A DNA stretch of 64,000 nucleotides from Acidithiobacillus concretivorus (GCF_018853445.1 NZ_JABELD010000068.1:1-64000); one strand, 5' to 3'; counted from the stretch's first letter, positions 26,123 through 36,754 are shown. Notes: generated by a model not told the origin, from the letters alone. Program-made: numbers and translations.

Positions 26123-28093
26123 TTAATTAGCTGAATTTTGCAAAGCTGACAACAGGCCGCTCATTCGCAGGGTTCTGCGGGTGATGGCTTGTTCCAGGAT
26201 GGCTGTCGTGGCAAACAAGCTGAATTTTTCGCGGGCCCGGGTAATGGCCGTATATAAAAGCTCCCTGCGGATTACCGCACTATCCTGCGCGGGCAGAATC
26301 AGCGCCGTATGCTGGAACTCTGAACCTTGGGATTTGTGCACAGTCATGGCCCAGGCGCTTTCACTATATTTGAGGCGGCTGGGGAGTATGGCGCGGGGCC
26401 ATGAGTCGTTGCCGGGAAAATATACCCGCAACTTGCCTGCGGGGTCGGGCAGGGCGATACCGATGTCACCATTGCTCAGTCCCAACTGGGGATCATTGCG
26501 GGTAATCAGGGTAGGGCGTCCGGCGTACCAGAGTCCTTGGGTTTTGAGAACACCGGTTTCCTGCAGATGGTCTTCAATGGCCTGGTTGATTCCGGTAACG
26601 CCCCAGGGCCCTTGGCGCAGCGCACAAAGCAGGCGGAACGCGCTATATTGTTCGAGAATCTGCTGTACCCAAAGCGCGTGTTCCTCAATATTTTTGCTGC
26701 CAGCCCGGCGGATATTTTCCCAGAGTGGCCGGTAGCCTGAGTGGCTGTCCGCTAGTTGCAGGATCTGCGCAACTTCGGGGGTCTCGCACCATTCGAGCAC
26801 GGCTTCCTGGTGGAGTGTCTGGATAGCAAGAGACGTTTGTCCCTGTTGCACGGCGTCAGCCAGCGCTCCAATTCCGACGTTAAAGCGATGACTGCGTTGC
26901 AGCCGCACCACCCCGCTGGAAAGCGGGTTGCTAGAATGCCGGGCTGTTGCCAGAGTGCAGTTGCAAGTGGTCTCCACCCAGGTGCAGGTTGCGCTGTCAT
27001 AGGACCCGGTATGCGTGCAAAGATCGGCAAGTACCGCGCCCGCCTCGACGGAAGCCAACTGGTCCTGATCCCCCAGCAAAATCAATTGAGCATGCTCGGG
27101 TAGGGCACGCAACAGGGCGGCCATCATTTCCTGATGAATCATGGAGGCTTCATCGACGATCAGTACATCCAGATCCAGGAGATGCTGGCGGTCATGGCGA
27201 AACCGTCGAGTGCCGGGACGTGCGCCGAGCAGGTTGTGCAAGGTGCGCGCCGGACCGATGCGCGCAAAGGCAGCAGCCAGATCTTTGGCTTGTTGGCCCA
27301 GCGGCGGCAATTGGGCAATGGCGTTGTGCAGGGATTCATTAATGCGCACAGCGGCCTTGCCGGTAGGTGCGGCGAGAACAATTCGCAATGACTCACTGTT
27401 GTGCTGTGCCATAAGCAAGGCCATCAGACGCGCTGCTGTGTAGGTTTTGCCCGTACCCGGACCACCGGTGATGATGGTGAAGCGCCCGCGCATGGCCAGC
27501 GCACAGGCGATTTTCTGCCAGGGAAGATTTTCCTGCGCACCTGAAGGGTCAGCGGGAAACAGTTGCGTCAACAGTGGGTTCAGTGTTTCTGCCGAGACGG
27601 GATTGAGCGCCCTGTGGCTGACCCGTTCTGTCAGTGTCCGGGCGATGCATTGGGCATCGCGCCAATAGCGCCGCAAATACAGGCAGCCCTGGTCCAACAC
27701 CAGAGGTGTTTCGCTGTTGTCGTCCTGAATTTTCGGGTGGGTGTGGTCGATGTACTCCACCACCCGGCAAGTGCTGAGCAGATCCATCCATTGTTGCGGC
27801 TGGGACCATGCTGCGAGGATATGGCGAATTTCCGTAATCAGTTCCGGTGGTCCGCTGAGAAAGCGATCGGGTGCATGAAGAAAAAGGTCGAGCTGTAAAC
27901 AGGTATGTCCTTCGCCTTCGAGGTGGGCGAGCAGTGCTGCAGCCAGAGGCAAGAGGGCCGGTGCCTGAGGTTCCAGACTGAGCAGAAAACGCGCGAAACT
28001 CAGGTCGAGGGCTCGCAACCATTGCGCTTCTGTCCAGTCTTGCAAAACCTGCAGAATGGCTTCGGGATGGGTATGGCGAGTGGCCTGATTCAT
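26123..28093 (-). CDS. recD: Exodeoxyribonuclease V subunit alpha
   Basis: The fast 5'-3' SF1B helicase of RecBCD. Walker A is ITGGPGTGKTYTAARL near residue 210, Walker B VLIVDEASMI, then LLGDQDQLASVEAGAVL and, near the C-terminus, MTVHKSQGSEF. The length (656) is typical. The start lies in an ATGA overlap with recB. It is the last gene of the recC-recB-recD unit. Confidence 0.95.
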   Translation of the reverse strand: MNQATRHTHPEAILQVLQDWTEAQWLRALDLSFARFLLSLEPQAPALLPLAAALLAHLEGEGHTCLQLDLFLHAPDRFLSGPPELITEIRHILAAWSQPQQWMDLLSTCRVVEYIDHTHPKIQDDNSETPLVLDQGCLYLRRYWRDAQCIARTLTERVSHRALNPVSAETLNPLLTQLFPADPSGAQENLPWQKIACALAMRGRFTIITGGPGTGKTYTAARLMALLMAQHNSESLRIVLAAPTGKAAVRINESLHNAIAQLPPLGQQAKDLAAAFARIGPARTLHNLLGARPGTRRFRHDRQHLLDLDVLIVDEASMIHQEMMAALLRALPEHAQLILLGDQDQLASVEAGAVLADLCTHTGSYDSATCTWVETTCNCTLATARHSSNPLSSGVVRLQRSHRFNVGIGALADAVQQGQTSLAIQTLHQEAVLEWCETPEVAQILQLADSHSGYRPLWENIRRAGSKNIEEHALWVQQILEQYSAFRLLCALRQGPWGVTGINQAIEDHLQETGVLKTQGLWYAGRPTLITRNDPQLGLSNGDIGIALPDPAGKLRVYFPGNDSWPRAILPSRLKYSESAWAMTVHKSQGSEFQHTALILPAQDSAVIRRELLYTAITRAREKFSLFATTAILEQAITRRTLRMSGLLSALQNSAN

Positions 28094-31000
28094 GATGCGC
28101 GTTCTCCGGACGCAAACAACCGGTCCATGTCTGCAATCAGTGCCAGATGAGCGGGCAGATGAAGGATTCCGCGTTGCGGTCCTTCCAGTCCGCGCAAATA
28201 AAACAGGAGAGTTCCCCCCAAATGCGTCTGCGGATCATAATTCCTGCCCAGGCGCTGCTGCAATAAACGGTGCAGCGCCAGTTGATACAAACTGGCCTGC
28301 AGTTCATAACGATGTTGCAGGGTTTGCTGCTGCATGGCCTGTTCATGGTAATGCTGGTCCTCGCTGCCGAGGACATTGGATTTGTAATCCATGACAAAAT
28401 ATTGACCGGCATCGGCAAATACCAGATCCATGAAGCCGCGCATCATGCCGTGCAGAACGCGATCCGGCAGACGCGGCCGTTGCCATCCGGGAAACAGGTG
28501 TTGGGTGCAGAGTTGGTCCAGCTCCTGGCTGCGCAGTGCGGCGCTGGGAAACCAGAAAGCCATTTCACTTTGATAGTGCTGCAGGTTTTCCAGGGTGAGG
28601 CCGGATGCCGTGAGGGGCGTCTGGACGATGGTTTGCAGCCATTCCAGGGTGCCTTCTGCCCAGTCGGGCAGACCCGCCTGTTCACAGGCCCGGGCGATGC
28701 GTGATGCGTTGCCTTTTTGCAAAACGGCTGTGAACCCTTGCCCCGCGAGGGCTTGCAGTTGGTCATGGAGGAAAGTTCCGGCACGCATTCCTTGTGGGTA
28801 TTGGTGCCAGATGGCCCCTTGTCGGGCACGTCGCGCACTGAGCGGGGCCGATGAGGAAAGATCACGCACCAGCAGGGAAAAACTGCCTACTCCCCAGGTT
28901 TTATCAAAGTGACCATGATAATCGGGAATCCGGCTTTGCGTATTGCTGGTGCTGGCGACCAATGGGGTAACCGGGGTTTCTGTAGACAGGGGATGGATCT
29001 GGAGGTTTTCCCTGAGGGTGGCGTTTTGCTGGAGACGGATGAGCAGTTCGGGCAAGGCCATATGGTGGTGCTGATACCCCAATAGATAGGCGATGGCGCT
29101 GTGGTCAAAAATGGGCGATTTAGCACTACTGGGTGCCGCCAGTCCCAGGAAGAGGGCATACTCCGCACGGGTCAGCGCCACGTAAAGCAGGCGTAAATCC
29201 TCTTGCAGGCGAGCGCGTTCCGTCGCGGCTGTGTCACCCCGCTCCCAAATAATGCGCGCTGCGCCGTCCTCTTCGGCCTGAATATGATAATCCTCAGATT
29301 TGTCTTTCCGGTAAGTGGCAATAAACGGCAGAAAAACCAGAGGGTATTGCAAGCCTTTGGCGGCGTGGATGGTGACCACCCGAATCAGCTCGGCATCACT
29401 TTCCAGGCGGAGAATGTGGGCATCACTCTGATCATGGCCTGCGGCGATGGCCTCGCGCAAAAAATGAATCAGCGCCTCAGGTCCTTCGCGGGTGGCGCTG
29501 GCGCTTTGCAGGAGTTCGCCAAGCTGAAGGAGATTGGTCAGGCGCCGTTCTCCATCAGGGCGGCGCAACAGCTTACGGGCTATGGCAAAGTGGTGGATGC
29601 TGTGATGCAACATGGCCAAAATGCCCTGACGCCGCCATCTGCGCGACAAGTCCTGAAAATTGCCCCGTTGTTCTTCCCAGGCATTTTCATCCCGATTGAA
29701 AGCATCCAGATCCTGATGAGACAAGTCGAGCAGCGGCAGGGCCAGAGCGACGCGCAGGCGTTGGGTGTTTTCTGGATCAGCAACGGCTTCCAGCCAGAGC
29801 AGCAGATGTTGTGCTTCCGGGCTGCTATATACAGATTGTTTTTGCGCGAGGAAAACACTGCGCACGCGTCGCTGTTGCAGGGCGTCGCGGATACAGGCGG
29901 CCTCATGGCGGTCACGCACGAGAATGGCGATGTCTCTCCCGCTTACCCGTCGCATTAGCTCAGTGCTTTTCTGACGAAAACCGGTTTCAGGATTGGCGAG
30001 TATCTGGACAATGTATTCCGCTGCCTGTTCGGCGGCATACTGTAAATAATCCGCTTTGTTGAAGGTTTCTGCAGCGGCCCAGATGGTCAGGGCGGGCCCG
30101 GGTTGCCTGTCGAGTTGCCAATAGTCGTTTTTGCCATTGGCCCGGACGGGCCAATAGGGCAAGGGATTATCGGCACCTGCTTCGGCATAGGCAAATGCAC
30201 CTTCGGATAGTTCTGCTTCGGCTTCGCTGTAGAGCGCATTAAGTGTGTCCACCAGTGGGTCGCTGGAGCGGAAATTGGTGTCGAGCTGATAGTGCCGGCC
30301 GGCGGTGAGGCGTCGTGCCTGCAGATAACTCTGGATGTCGGCGCCGCGAAAACGATAAATGGATTGCTTGGGGTCACCAATGAGCAGCAGGAGGCGCTCG
30401 GAGTGGTTGCTTGCGGTGGCGTAAATGGCGTCGAATATCCGGTATTGCAGGCTGGAGGTATCCTGAAATTCATCGACCATGGCCACCGGATACTGACTTT
30501 GCAGACGGCTTTTGAGTCGTTCGGCACGGGCCGGATCACTCAGCGCGTCGGCGAGGCGACGTTGATAATCGTGAAAGCTGACCTGATGATGGACGGCTTT
30601 GAGGGTTTCCAGTCGCTGCTGAATCCATGCGGCGGCATGACTTTGAATATCATTATGAATTTTTAGGAGTCGGGCCTGGAGCGTGGCCAGCTCGTCAAGA
30701 ACCGCTTCCAGAATCCGGGCCGAAGGCGGTGCTGCAATGGATCGACCTTTGTTGCAGTTTTCCTGGAGGCTGCTGGCGCGGAGTAACTGACATTTCTCCA
30801 GGTTGGCAGGAAGACTTTGTTCGGGGCTGTCCAGCCATTCTTGTAAGGCCTCGAAAACCGTTTCTATGGCTTCTGGCTTATATTTTCCGCCATTGAGCGG
30901 GTTGTCTGCCTTGGGACCATTCAGAATCTGGAGTAAGTAGTTCCGCAAGTCTGCCTGCTGATCAGCCCAACGCTGTTTTAACATTTTAATCTGTTGTTGC

Positions 31001-31683
31001 GGCGCGGTTATGGATTGCGACAGTACCAGCTGCAGAGACCGGGAAGGCTGGTCAAAAATCGCACCGCCAGCTAGCAACGGAGCGACTTTACTCTGGACCT
31101 GGTCGGGATCAGCAAACACCGCCAGCACCGGCTCCAGCAGATTTTCCGGGAGTGGATACACCTCCTGCCGCCAGAAGTCGCGGATGGCATCGGCGCGGAG
31201 ATCATTGTCGTCCTGCAGCAGGCTTTCGCGCAGGTCACTGCCGGTCAGAAAGGCATGCTCACGCAAACTGCGTTGGCACCAGGCATCAATAGTGAAAATG
31301 GCACTTTGGTCCATGGCATCGGCGGCCAGAGACAGTCGCCAGGCAGCATGCTGACGTGCGGCTGGCTCTGAATAGTCCTGTAACAAGGTATGCAGAAATG
31401 GATCAGCCGGCTGCTGCTCCGGATCACGAAAATACGCGGCCGCCTCCTGCAGACGCTGGCGTATCCGTTCTTTCAGTTCTTGGGTGGCGGCCCGGGTGAA
31501 GGTCATTACCAGTATGTTTTCGGGTAGTAGAGGGGCTAGAACGGGCTGGCCGACCTGCCCGTGACCAAGAATCAGGCGTAAGTATAATGCCGCAATGGTC
31601 CAGGTTTTTCCGGTGCCGGCACTGGCCTCGATGAGACGACTGCCCCAGAGGGGCATCTCCAGAGGGTTTAGCGCCGTACTCAT
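28090..31683 (-). CDS. recB: Exodeoxyribonuclease V subunit beta
   Basis: The 3'-5' SF1A helicase plus nuclease of RecBCD (1197 residues). Walker A IEASAGTGKTWTIAALYL is at the N-terminus, LLIGDPKQSIYRFRGAD follows, and the C-terminal nuclease domain holds GFMDLVF and VMDYKSN with the catalytic D...DxK. The start at 31683 is fixed by an ATGA overlap with recC; the frame that continues to 31764 is not needed. It overlaps recD by 4 bp. Confidence 0.95.
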   Translation of the reverse strand: MSTALNPLEMPLWGSRLIEASAGTGKTWTIAALYLRLILGHGQVGQPVLAPLLPENILVMTFTRAATQELKERIRQRLQEAAAYFRDPEQQPADPFLHTLLQDYSEPAARQHAAWRLSLAADAMDQSAIFTIDAWCQRSLREHAFLTGSDLRESLLQDDNDLRADAIRDFWRQEVYPLPENLLEPVLAVFADPDQVQSKVAPLLAGGAIFDQPSRSLQLVLSQSITAPQQQIKMLKQRWADQQADLRNYLLQILNGPKADNPLNGGKYKPEAIETVFEALQEWLDSPEQSLPANLEKCQLLRASSLQENCNKGRSIAAPPSARILEAVLDELATLQARLLKIHNDIQSHAAAWIQQRLETLKAVHHQVSFHDYQRRLADALSDPARAERLKSRLQSQYPVAMVDEFQDTSSLQYRIFDAIYATASNHSERLLLLIGDPKQSIYRFRGADIQSYLQARRLTAGRHYQLDTNFRSSDPLVDTLNALYSEAEAELSEGAFAYAEAGADNPLPYWPVRANGKNDYWQLDRQPGPALTIWAAAETFNKADYLQYAAEQAAEYIVQILANPETGFRQKSTELMRRVSGRDIAILVRDRHEAACIRDALQQRRVRSVFLAQKQSVYSSPEAQHLLLWLEAVADPENTQRLRVALALPLLDLSHQDLDAFNRDENAWEEQRGNFQDLSRRWRRQGILAMLHHSIHHFAIARKLLRRPDGERRLTNLLQLGELLQSASATREGPEALIHFLREAIAAGHDQSDAHILRLESDAELIRVVTIHAAKGLQYPLVFLPFIATYRKDKSEDYHIQAEEDGAARIIWERGDTAATERARLQEDLRLLYVALTRAEYALFLGLAAPSSAKSPIFDHSAIAYLLGYQHHHMALPELLIRLQQNATLRENLQIHPLSTETPVTPLVASTSNTQSRIPDYHGHFDKTWGVGSFSLLVRDLSSSAPLSARRARQGAIWHQYPQGMRAGTFLHDQLQALAGQGFTAVLQKGNASRIARACEQAGLPDWAEGTLEWLQTIVQTPLTASGLTLENLQHYQSEMAFWFPSAALRSQELDQLCTQHLFPGWQRPRLPDRVLHGMMRGFMDLVFADAGQYFVMDYKSNVLGSEDQHYHEQAMQQQTLQHRYELQASLYQLALHRLLQQRLGRNYDPQTHLGGTLLFYLRGLEGPQRGILHLPAHLALIADMDRLFASGERAS

Positions 31684-34600
31684 GGGAGTGGCTCCACTTC
31701 CAGTGTTTCCAGCCAGTCGGCAAAGGGATGGTACAGGGCTTCGGCATATTCCTGAAAACCCCACTGCTGAGGACCACAGCGCTGGCTGCTCAAACGGGCA
31801 AAATCCGGATAGTCCCGGGCCAGACCAGGATAACGCTGTACTTCTCCGTCGCTATACTGATTCCCTTCATAAATGACAGTGGGGTTGGTATTTTGTAATG
31901 CGGCAACCGCTGTTTTCAGGGTGACAGGCAGAGGCTGAAGGAGGCCTTCTCCCCAGAACTTCAGCAAATTTTTGAGGGTGTCGGAGGCCTTTTCACAGGG
32001 CTGGGTGCTGTGGATCACGGCATCCTTGCCCAGCACCATGGCGCGGCTGGCAATACCCAAATCTGCGGCCAATAATTGCTGTATCCATATATCTGCCATT
32101 TTGTCAGCCTGAATCTGGTTTTTATCATTGAGCAGGCGACTGGCACGGCATTGCAGAAAAGCCCGATGATGCTCGGCATTCAGATACAAAGGCGGAAGCC
32201 AGTCATCCAGCAACAGATGTCCCGCTTCATGATAAAGCGCATGGCGTTGATGGTCGGGCTGCCAGCTTTGCATCAGCGTTTGCCAGACGCTGAGAATGGG
32301 CGCGGCGCTGCTCCGCAAGGTTTCCGCCTGCCGCTGTCCCAGAATCCCGAAGGCATAATGACCGCTGCGCAGTTGTGCGGCGATTTTTTGCGCAATCACT
32401 TGCGGATATTGGGTATGCTCTGCGTTTGTACCTGCTTCCAGGACGGCGTTGAGCAGGCCATATTGATCCAGCCCATTCAGGACAAAAGTTTCATTATCGG
32501 CGCTGCCAGCGGGTTCATCCTGAAAAAACGTGTCCAGACGTTGCCGATAAAACGCCCGGGAAGGACAACGAAAAAACTCAATAAAATCTCTCAGCCTTCT
32601 GGTGGCTGTTTCGGGAATCGCCAGTGTCTGTTCGGGTGGGGGATTTTCTTCGGAATCAGGGAACCATTCGCGCGCCCAGGTATAGTGTTTTTGTGGATAC
32701 GCCAGATAGCTGCTGCTGAACGCCTGCAGCGGGTGTTCCAGGGTGATGCGGCGGAGCAGGCGGTTTTTTTCGGGCGCGGGGTCGGCGGCGGGATCTTTAA
32801 CCGTCCAGCCCTTGGCGATGGCATCGCGCAATTGGCTGATCATTAAGGCGGGCTGACGCGGCTGGTTATTACGCGGGTCCCGACCTGTCCAGCTGATATA
32901 CAGGATTTGCCGTGCCGCCAACAGAGCTTCCAGCATCAGGTAATGATCATCATCCCGACGTGAGCGGTCACCCGGACGACTCATGCCTGCCAAGGCCATC
33001 AAATCATAATCCGGGCGCGGATTGCGACGCGGATAGTCTTCCTCGTTCATGCCCAACAGGCAGATCATGGCATATGGAACCGCCCGCATGGGTAGCAAGG
33101 TGCAGAAGGTGACTCCACCACCGAGAAAATGACGATGTAATTCTGGCAGGTTAAGCATGTCCAGCCAGTTGGCGCGAAATACTGCCAAGGGCAGGTCTTC
33201 GGCAAAATCCGCCAGGAGGCAATCTTCCTGCCATTGTTGCAGGGCGGTATCCAGTTGTTGAAGAATGTCCCGGTCATCGCTGTCTTCGGTACTGAAAAAG
33301 TCCTGGAGCAACTGCCGGGCCGCTTCAGCCCAGGCCTGCGGACTCCGGGCTGTGCGTAGCGTGTGCTGCCAGTTTTCCAGACGTTCCAGCATCTGATTGA
33401 GAGGACCCAGCAGTGCCGCGTCGAGCCCCCCGGCCTCGCCATAGGCCTCGATATGGGCGAAGTGACTATCATGACCATTGGCATAACCGAGATTCAGCCG
33501 CTGCAGGGCAAAATCTCCGGTGTTTTGCGCGCCGCAGTAAGGCATGCCCAATGCGTGGCGATGTTCTGCCGATAAACCCCAGCGCCATCCAGATTGTTCA
33601 AGCCAGGATTCGAGCAGGGGCAGGTCATCGGTTTCTATGCCAAAACGTCGACGAAAGGGCGGGCAATGCAGCAGATCACGGATTTCACTTTGCTGGCAGC
33701 GCTGTTCCGGTAATTGCAGCAACCAGTCCAGTGCCTGCAGCAGGGGAGATTCTTCGCGCGCCTGCAAATCCACAATATGGTAAGGAATATAGCGTGCATC
33801 TTCGCGATCATACTGATCAAAGGTGGCGCGAATCAGCGGGGCAAAGCGGCTGATTTCCGGGACCATCACAATGATATCCCGAGGCTGCATGGAACCCGTG
33901 GCAAGATGGTCCAGAAGCTGGTCATGGAGAACCTGCAACTCGCGCAGGGCGCTGTGGGCGACGTGAAAAACAACAGAATGATCGGTTTCGCAGACTGGCT
34001 GACAGTGTTCCGGAGCAATGACTTCCTGCTCGCGGATCAGTACCTGCAGTTGTCTGAGCAGGGTCTGGCCCCGGTCTTCGCTAAACAGGTCAATACGCGG
34101 GATGGCCAGCGCGCTTTGTCTGGCCCGGGTATCATCCCATTGCTCCAGCATGTTCAGAAAATCCCGACCCTGGCGACCCCATTGGGCGAGTAATACATTA
34201 CATTCACTGTGCAGATTTTCGGGAGCTATTTGGCTCAGATCCCGATCCTGGCGCAGGGGCTGGCGGCGTCTTTCGCGGCGCAACAGTTCTCGCCCTGAAA
34301 TGATGTCCCCCCAATAAAAGCGGCAGGGATTGGGCACGGCGAGAATCACCTGCATGCTTTGCCCCAGTGCAGACAGGGCGCTCAGGCTTTGTTCGGGCAG
34401 GGTGGCCGCCCCGAACAGGACGACCCGGCGAGGCAGGGCCGGACGTGGTGTTGCTCCGTTTGTCATGGCCTTCATAAAAGCCTGATGCACTTCGGCCCGG
34501 CCCATGACGACGCTTTGATTCTGCAGGTGCAGATCCTGCTGGACAGCCTGCCAGAGTCGAGACTGCCAACGCTGATCTTCGGGTATGCCGACGAGTTGTC

Positions 34601-35141
34601 CTTGCGCGCTGCGCAACGTATTCCGGCCTTCAGCCCAGTCTTGCAGCCAGTCACTGCGATAAACCTGATATTGATCGAAAAGGTCGGCAATTTGCGCTGC
34701 CATCTGCCAGCGGCGTTCCATAGCCGTACTGCTGTTGCCGTTGAGGTAATGCTGCAGGGGAGCAAAATCATGGGCGGATAGCAGTTGCGGAAGTAGTCGC
34801 ATCAGCCGCCAGGTGAGTGCGGGCTTATCAAGGGGAGAACGACTGGCGACCTGCTCCCGGCCCAGTACTCTGGCGTAACTGTCCCAGAGAAAACGCCCAG
34901 GCAGCATGACCTTGACCGCCGCACAAATCCCTTCGTGCTGTGCCAGGGTCCACTGCAGCCATTCGGCAATGCCGTTACTCTGGACCAGAAAAATCTCTTC
35001 TTCGAGGGGTTGCAGCGGGTGGCTGCGCAGCCATTCGAGGACGGCATCACGAAGCCATTCCAGACGATCACCGTGGAGGACAATAAAACCGGGCTCCAGG
35101 GAGCCGGCCAGTGTTTCAGTCATGTAAGATTCGGCAGTCAT
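31680..35141 (-). CDS. recC: Exodeoxyribonuclease V subunit gamma
   Basis: The Chi-recognition and scaffold subunit of RecBCD (1153 residues). Family signatures visible: VQSNGIAEWLQWTLAQ near residue 52, LPGRFLWDSYARVLG, and the inactivated helicase-like MRAVPYAMICLLGMNEEDYPRR. The start is uncertain between 35141 and 35123. Both overlap the stop of the DUF2063 gene (35116), so recC is translationally tied to the RiPP cassette. That is not a usual recC neighbourhood. Confidence 0.92.
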   Translation of the reverse strand: MTAESYMTETLAGSLEPGFIVLHGDRLEWLRDAVLEWLRSHPLQPLEEEIFLVQSNGIAEWLQWTLAQHEGICAAVKVMLPGRFLWDSYARVLGREQVASRSPLDKPALTWRLMRLLPQLLSAHDFAPLQHYLNGNSSTAMERRWQMAAQIADLFDQYQVYRSDWLQDWAEGRNTLRSAQGQLVGIPEDQRWQSRLWQAVQQDLHLQNQSVVMGRAEVHQAFMKAMTNGATPRPALPRRVVLFGAATLPEQSLSALSALGQSMQVILAVPNPCRFYWGDIISGRELLRRERRRQPLRQDRDLSQIAPENLHSECNVLLAQWGRQGRDFLNMLEQWDDTRARQSALAIPRIDLFSEDRGQTLLRQLQVLIREQEVIAPEHCQPVCETDHSVVFHVAHSALRELQVLHDQLLDHLATGSMQPRDIIVMVPEISRFAPLIRATFDQYDREDARYIPYHIVDLQAREESPLLQALDWLLQLPEQRCQQSEIRDLLHCPPFRRRFGIETDDLPLLESWLEQSGWRWGLSAEHRHALGMPYCGAQNTGDFALQRLNLGYANGHDSHFAHIEAYGEAGGLDAALLGPLNQMLERLENWQHTLRTARSPQAWAEAARQLLQDFFSTEDSDDRDILQQLDTALQQWQEDCLLADFAEDLPLAVFRANWLDMLNLPELHRHFLGGGVTFCTLLPMRAVPYAMICLLGMNEEDYPRRNPRPDYDLMALAGMSRPGDRSRRDDDHYLMLEALLAARQILYISWTGRDPRNNQPRQPALMISQLRDAIAKGWTVKDPAADPAPEKNRLLRRITLEHPLQAFSSSYLAYPQKHYTWAREWFPDSEENPPPEQTLAIPETATRRLRDFIEFFRCPSRAFYRQRLDTFFQDEPAGSADNETFVLNGLDQYGLLNAVLEAGTNAEHTQYPQVIAQKIAAQLRSGHYAFGILGQRQAETLRSSAAPILSVWQTLMQSWQPDHQRHALYHEAGHLLLDDWLPPLYLNAEHHRAFLQCRASRLLNDKNQIQADKMADIWIQQLLAADLGIASRAMVLGKDAVIHSTQPCEKASDTLKNLLKFWGEGLLQPLPVTLKTAVAALQNTNPTVIYEGNQYSDGEVQRYPGLARDYPDFARLSSQRCGPQQWGFQEYAEALYHPFADWLETLEVEPLP

Positions 35142-35922
35142 GGCTGCTCATAAAGTCGATCATCTGTAGATCCAGCATCTGTTGCAAGAGCCTATGCATT
35201 TGTTCTGCAAATGTTTGGGCATTCCCTTCAATCTTCCCGTGATCTAGCCAATGCTTAAAAATGGCGCTCCCGGATTGCGGGGCCGCATCCAGACTGACCA
35301 GTATTTGCAGGCTCAAGGCATCAGGCTCCAGCATTTGGACAGCGTCGTCCCGGTCCCGATAAAGGTACAGGGAAACCGGATTCGGGTCGAGAACGGGGGC
35401 TGCGGAGAATGTTGGCCGCAATATCAGTTGCTGGACAGGATACGCATACTGAACCAGCGCATGCACCGCGTTCAGCCGCAGCGGGGTGATCCAGGGGTCC
35501 TGCGATTCTGATCCGGTGTGCTCTGGGACTGTGTCGGCTTGGGCAACACCCAGAGCCAATTCCAGCCATTCCAGGTGCGCCAGCTCCAGAGCATAAGGCA
35601 GATCCTGCTGAAGGCGTTCCGGAGTTTGGCTCAGATAGGCCATAAATTCATCGGGAATCTGCCGAAAAAACGGACTGCGACAGGCATGTTCAGCAATGAA
35701 CTCATCCCGCCAGCGCACATATTGGGCTTCCCCCAGGCAGCGTATCCACAGGGGAAAACAGGCACGCAGGGCGGCATCAAAATTACCCACCAGAAGTTCC
35801 CGGTAAAGATCTACCGCCTGGGCATCCATAAAGCCTGGACGGGGTTGCTGGACCGGATTGCGCAGATGGGCAGTCAGTATCCTCAGTCGGTCCTGTTCGT
35901 TGGGCGTATCAGAAATCCGCAT
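35116..35922 (-). CDS. DUF2063 family RiPP partner protein (BufC/HvfC type)
   Basis: A 268-residue protein of the DUF2063 family, whose N-terminal domain is the partner of DUF692 enzymes in bufferin and HvfABC systems and is thought to present the precursor peptide. The N-terminal signature is LTAHLRNPVQQPRPGF...LYRELLVGNFDAALRACFPL, followed by WRDEFIAEHACRSPFFRQIPDEFMAYL, typical of the family. The start overlaps the DUF692 gene by 14 bp, fitting a stable two-protein complex. The 3' end overlaps recC. Confidence 0.85.
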   Translation of the reverse strand: MRISDTPNEQDRLRILTAHLRNPVQQPRPGFMDAQAVDLYRELLVGNFDAALRACFPLWIRCLGEAQYVRWRDEFIAEHACRSPFFRQIPDEFMAYLSQTPERLQQDLPYALELAHLEWLELALGVAQADTVPEHTGSESQDPWITPLRLNAVHALVQYAYPVQQLILRPTFSAAPVLDPNPVSLYLYRDRDDAVQMLEPDALSLQILVSLDAAPQSGSAIFKHWLDHGKIEGNAQTFAEQMHRLLQQMLDLQMIDFMSSHDCRILHD

Positions 35923-36754
35923 GAGCTACTGTTTGCTGTGCAATTTTTTGGGCCTCGCGCAATAAATCCGCCAGAGGCGGGATTTGGTTATCCCATTCCA
36001 GCAGAGTGGGCTTGAGGCCAAATTGCTCCCGACTGTGTTGCAGCAGTTTCCATACGGCAGGGTCCACAGCAGCATCGTGGGTATCTATCAGCCAGCCGTT
36101 CACATGCTGCTGATGTCCGGCGATGTGTTGATAAACGATGCGTTCTGCCGGCAAAGACTGCAAAAATTCCAAAGCATCGTAGTGGTGGTTGTAACTGTTC
36201 ACATACAGGTTGTTGAGGTCCAATAACAGGTTGCAGCCAGATTTTGCCAGCAGCCCCAAAAGAAAGTCCTGCTCGCTCATGGTGCTGTGTGCGTAATCAC
36301 CATAGTAGGCCGTGTTTTCGATAATCAAGGGCATTTTCAGGAAATCCTGGACCTGCATCACCCGCTGCGCGACATATTCCAGCATTTCTTTCGTCAGCGG
36401 CAGGGGCAATAAATCGTAAAGTTGACCCCGGTCGGCGCAAAAAGCCAGATGCTCACTGTAGTGCTGAATACCGTGCTCTTGCATGAAGTCGCGCACGGCT
36501 TCCAGGAGATCCACATCGAGCGGTTCCGGCCCGCCGATGGATAGGGAAAGACCGTGACAAATAAAAGGGTAGCTATCCGTCAGCTGGCGAAGCTGCTGTT
36601 CCGGGCGGCCACCAAAGCCAATCCAGTTTTCAGGAGCCAGTTCAAAAAAACGGACATCACTTTGGGCATGGGCCAGTAAGTCGTCCAGAAACTCCCTGCG
36701 CAGGCCAAGGCCAATGGCATTTTCAGGCAGACTGGCGCCAGGTGTTCCCGGCAT
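35909..36754 (-). CDS. DUF692 multinuclear non-heme iron oxidase (MNIO; BufB/HvfB/MbnB family)
   Basis: A 281-residue TIM-barrel oxidase of the DUF692/MNIO family, which uses an Fe(II)/Fe(III) cluster to convert cysteines of a precursor peptide into heterocycles such as oxazolone-thioamide or thiooxazole. Candidate metal ligands are visible in order: FFELAPENWIG, ICHGLSLSIGG, YSEHLAF, LIIENTAYY, LLDLNNLYVN, YQHIAGHQQ and DTHDAAV, all in their family positions. It lies between the Cys-containing precursor (36820-37164) and its DUF2063 partner (14-bp overlap). The start at 36754 has no strong Shine-Dalgarno. Confidence 0.9.
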   Translation of the reverse strand: MPGTPGASLPENAIGLGLRREFLDDLLAHAQSDVRFFELAPENWIGFGGRPEQQLRQLTDSYPFICHGLSLSIGGPEPLDVDLLEAVRDFMQEHGIQHYSEHLAFCADRGQLYDLLPLPLTKEMLEYVAQRVMQVQDFLKMPLIIENTAYYGDYAHSTMSEQDFLLGLLAKSGCNLLLDLNNLYVNSYNHHYDALEFLQSLPAERIVYQHIAGHQQHVNGWLIDTHDAAVDPAVWKLLQHSREQFGLKPTLLEWDNQIPPLADLLREAQKIAQQTVAHADF

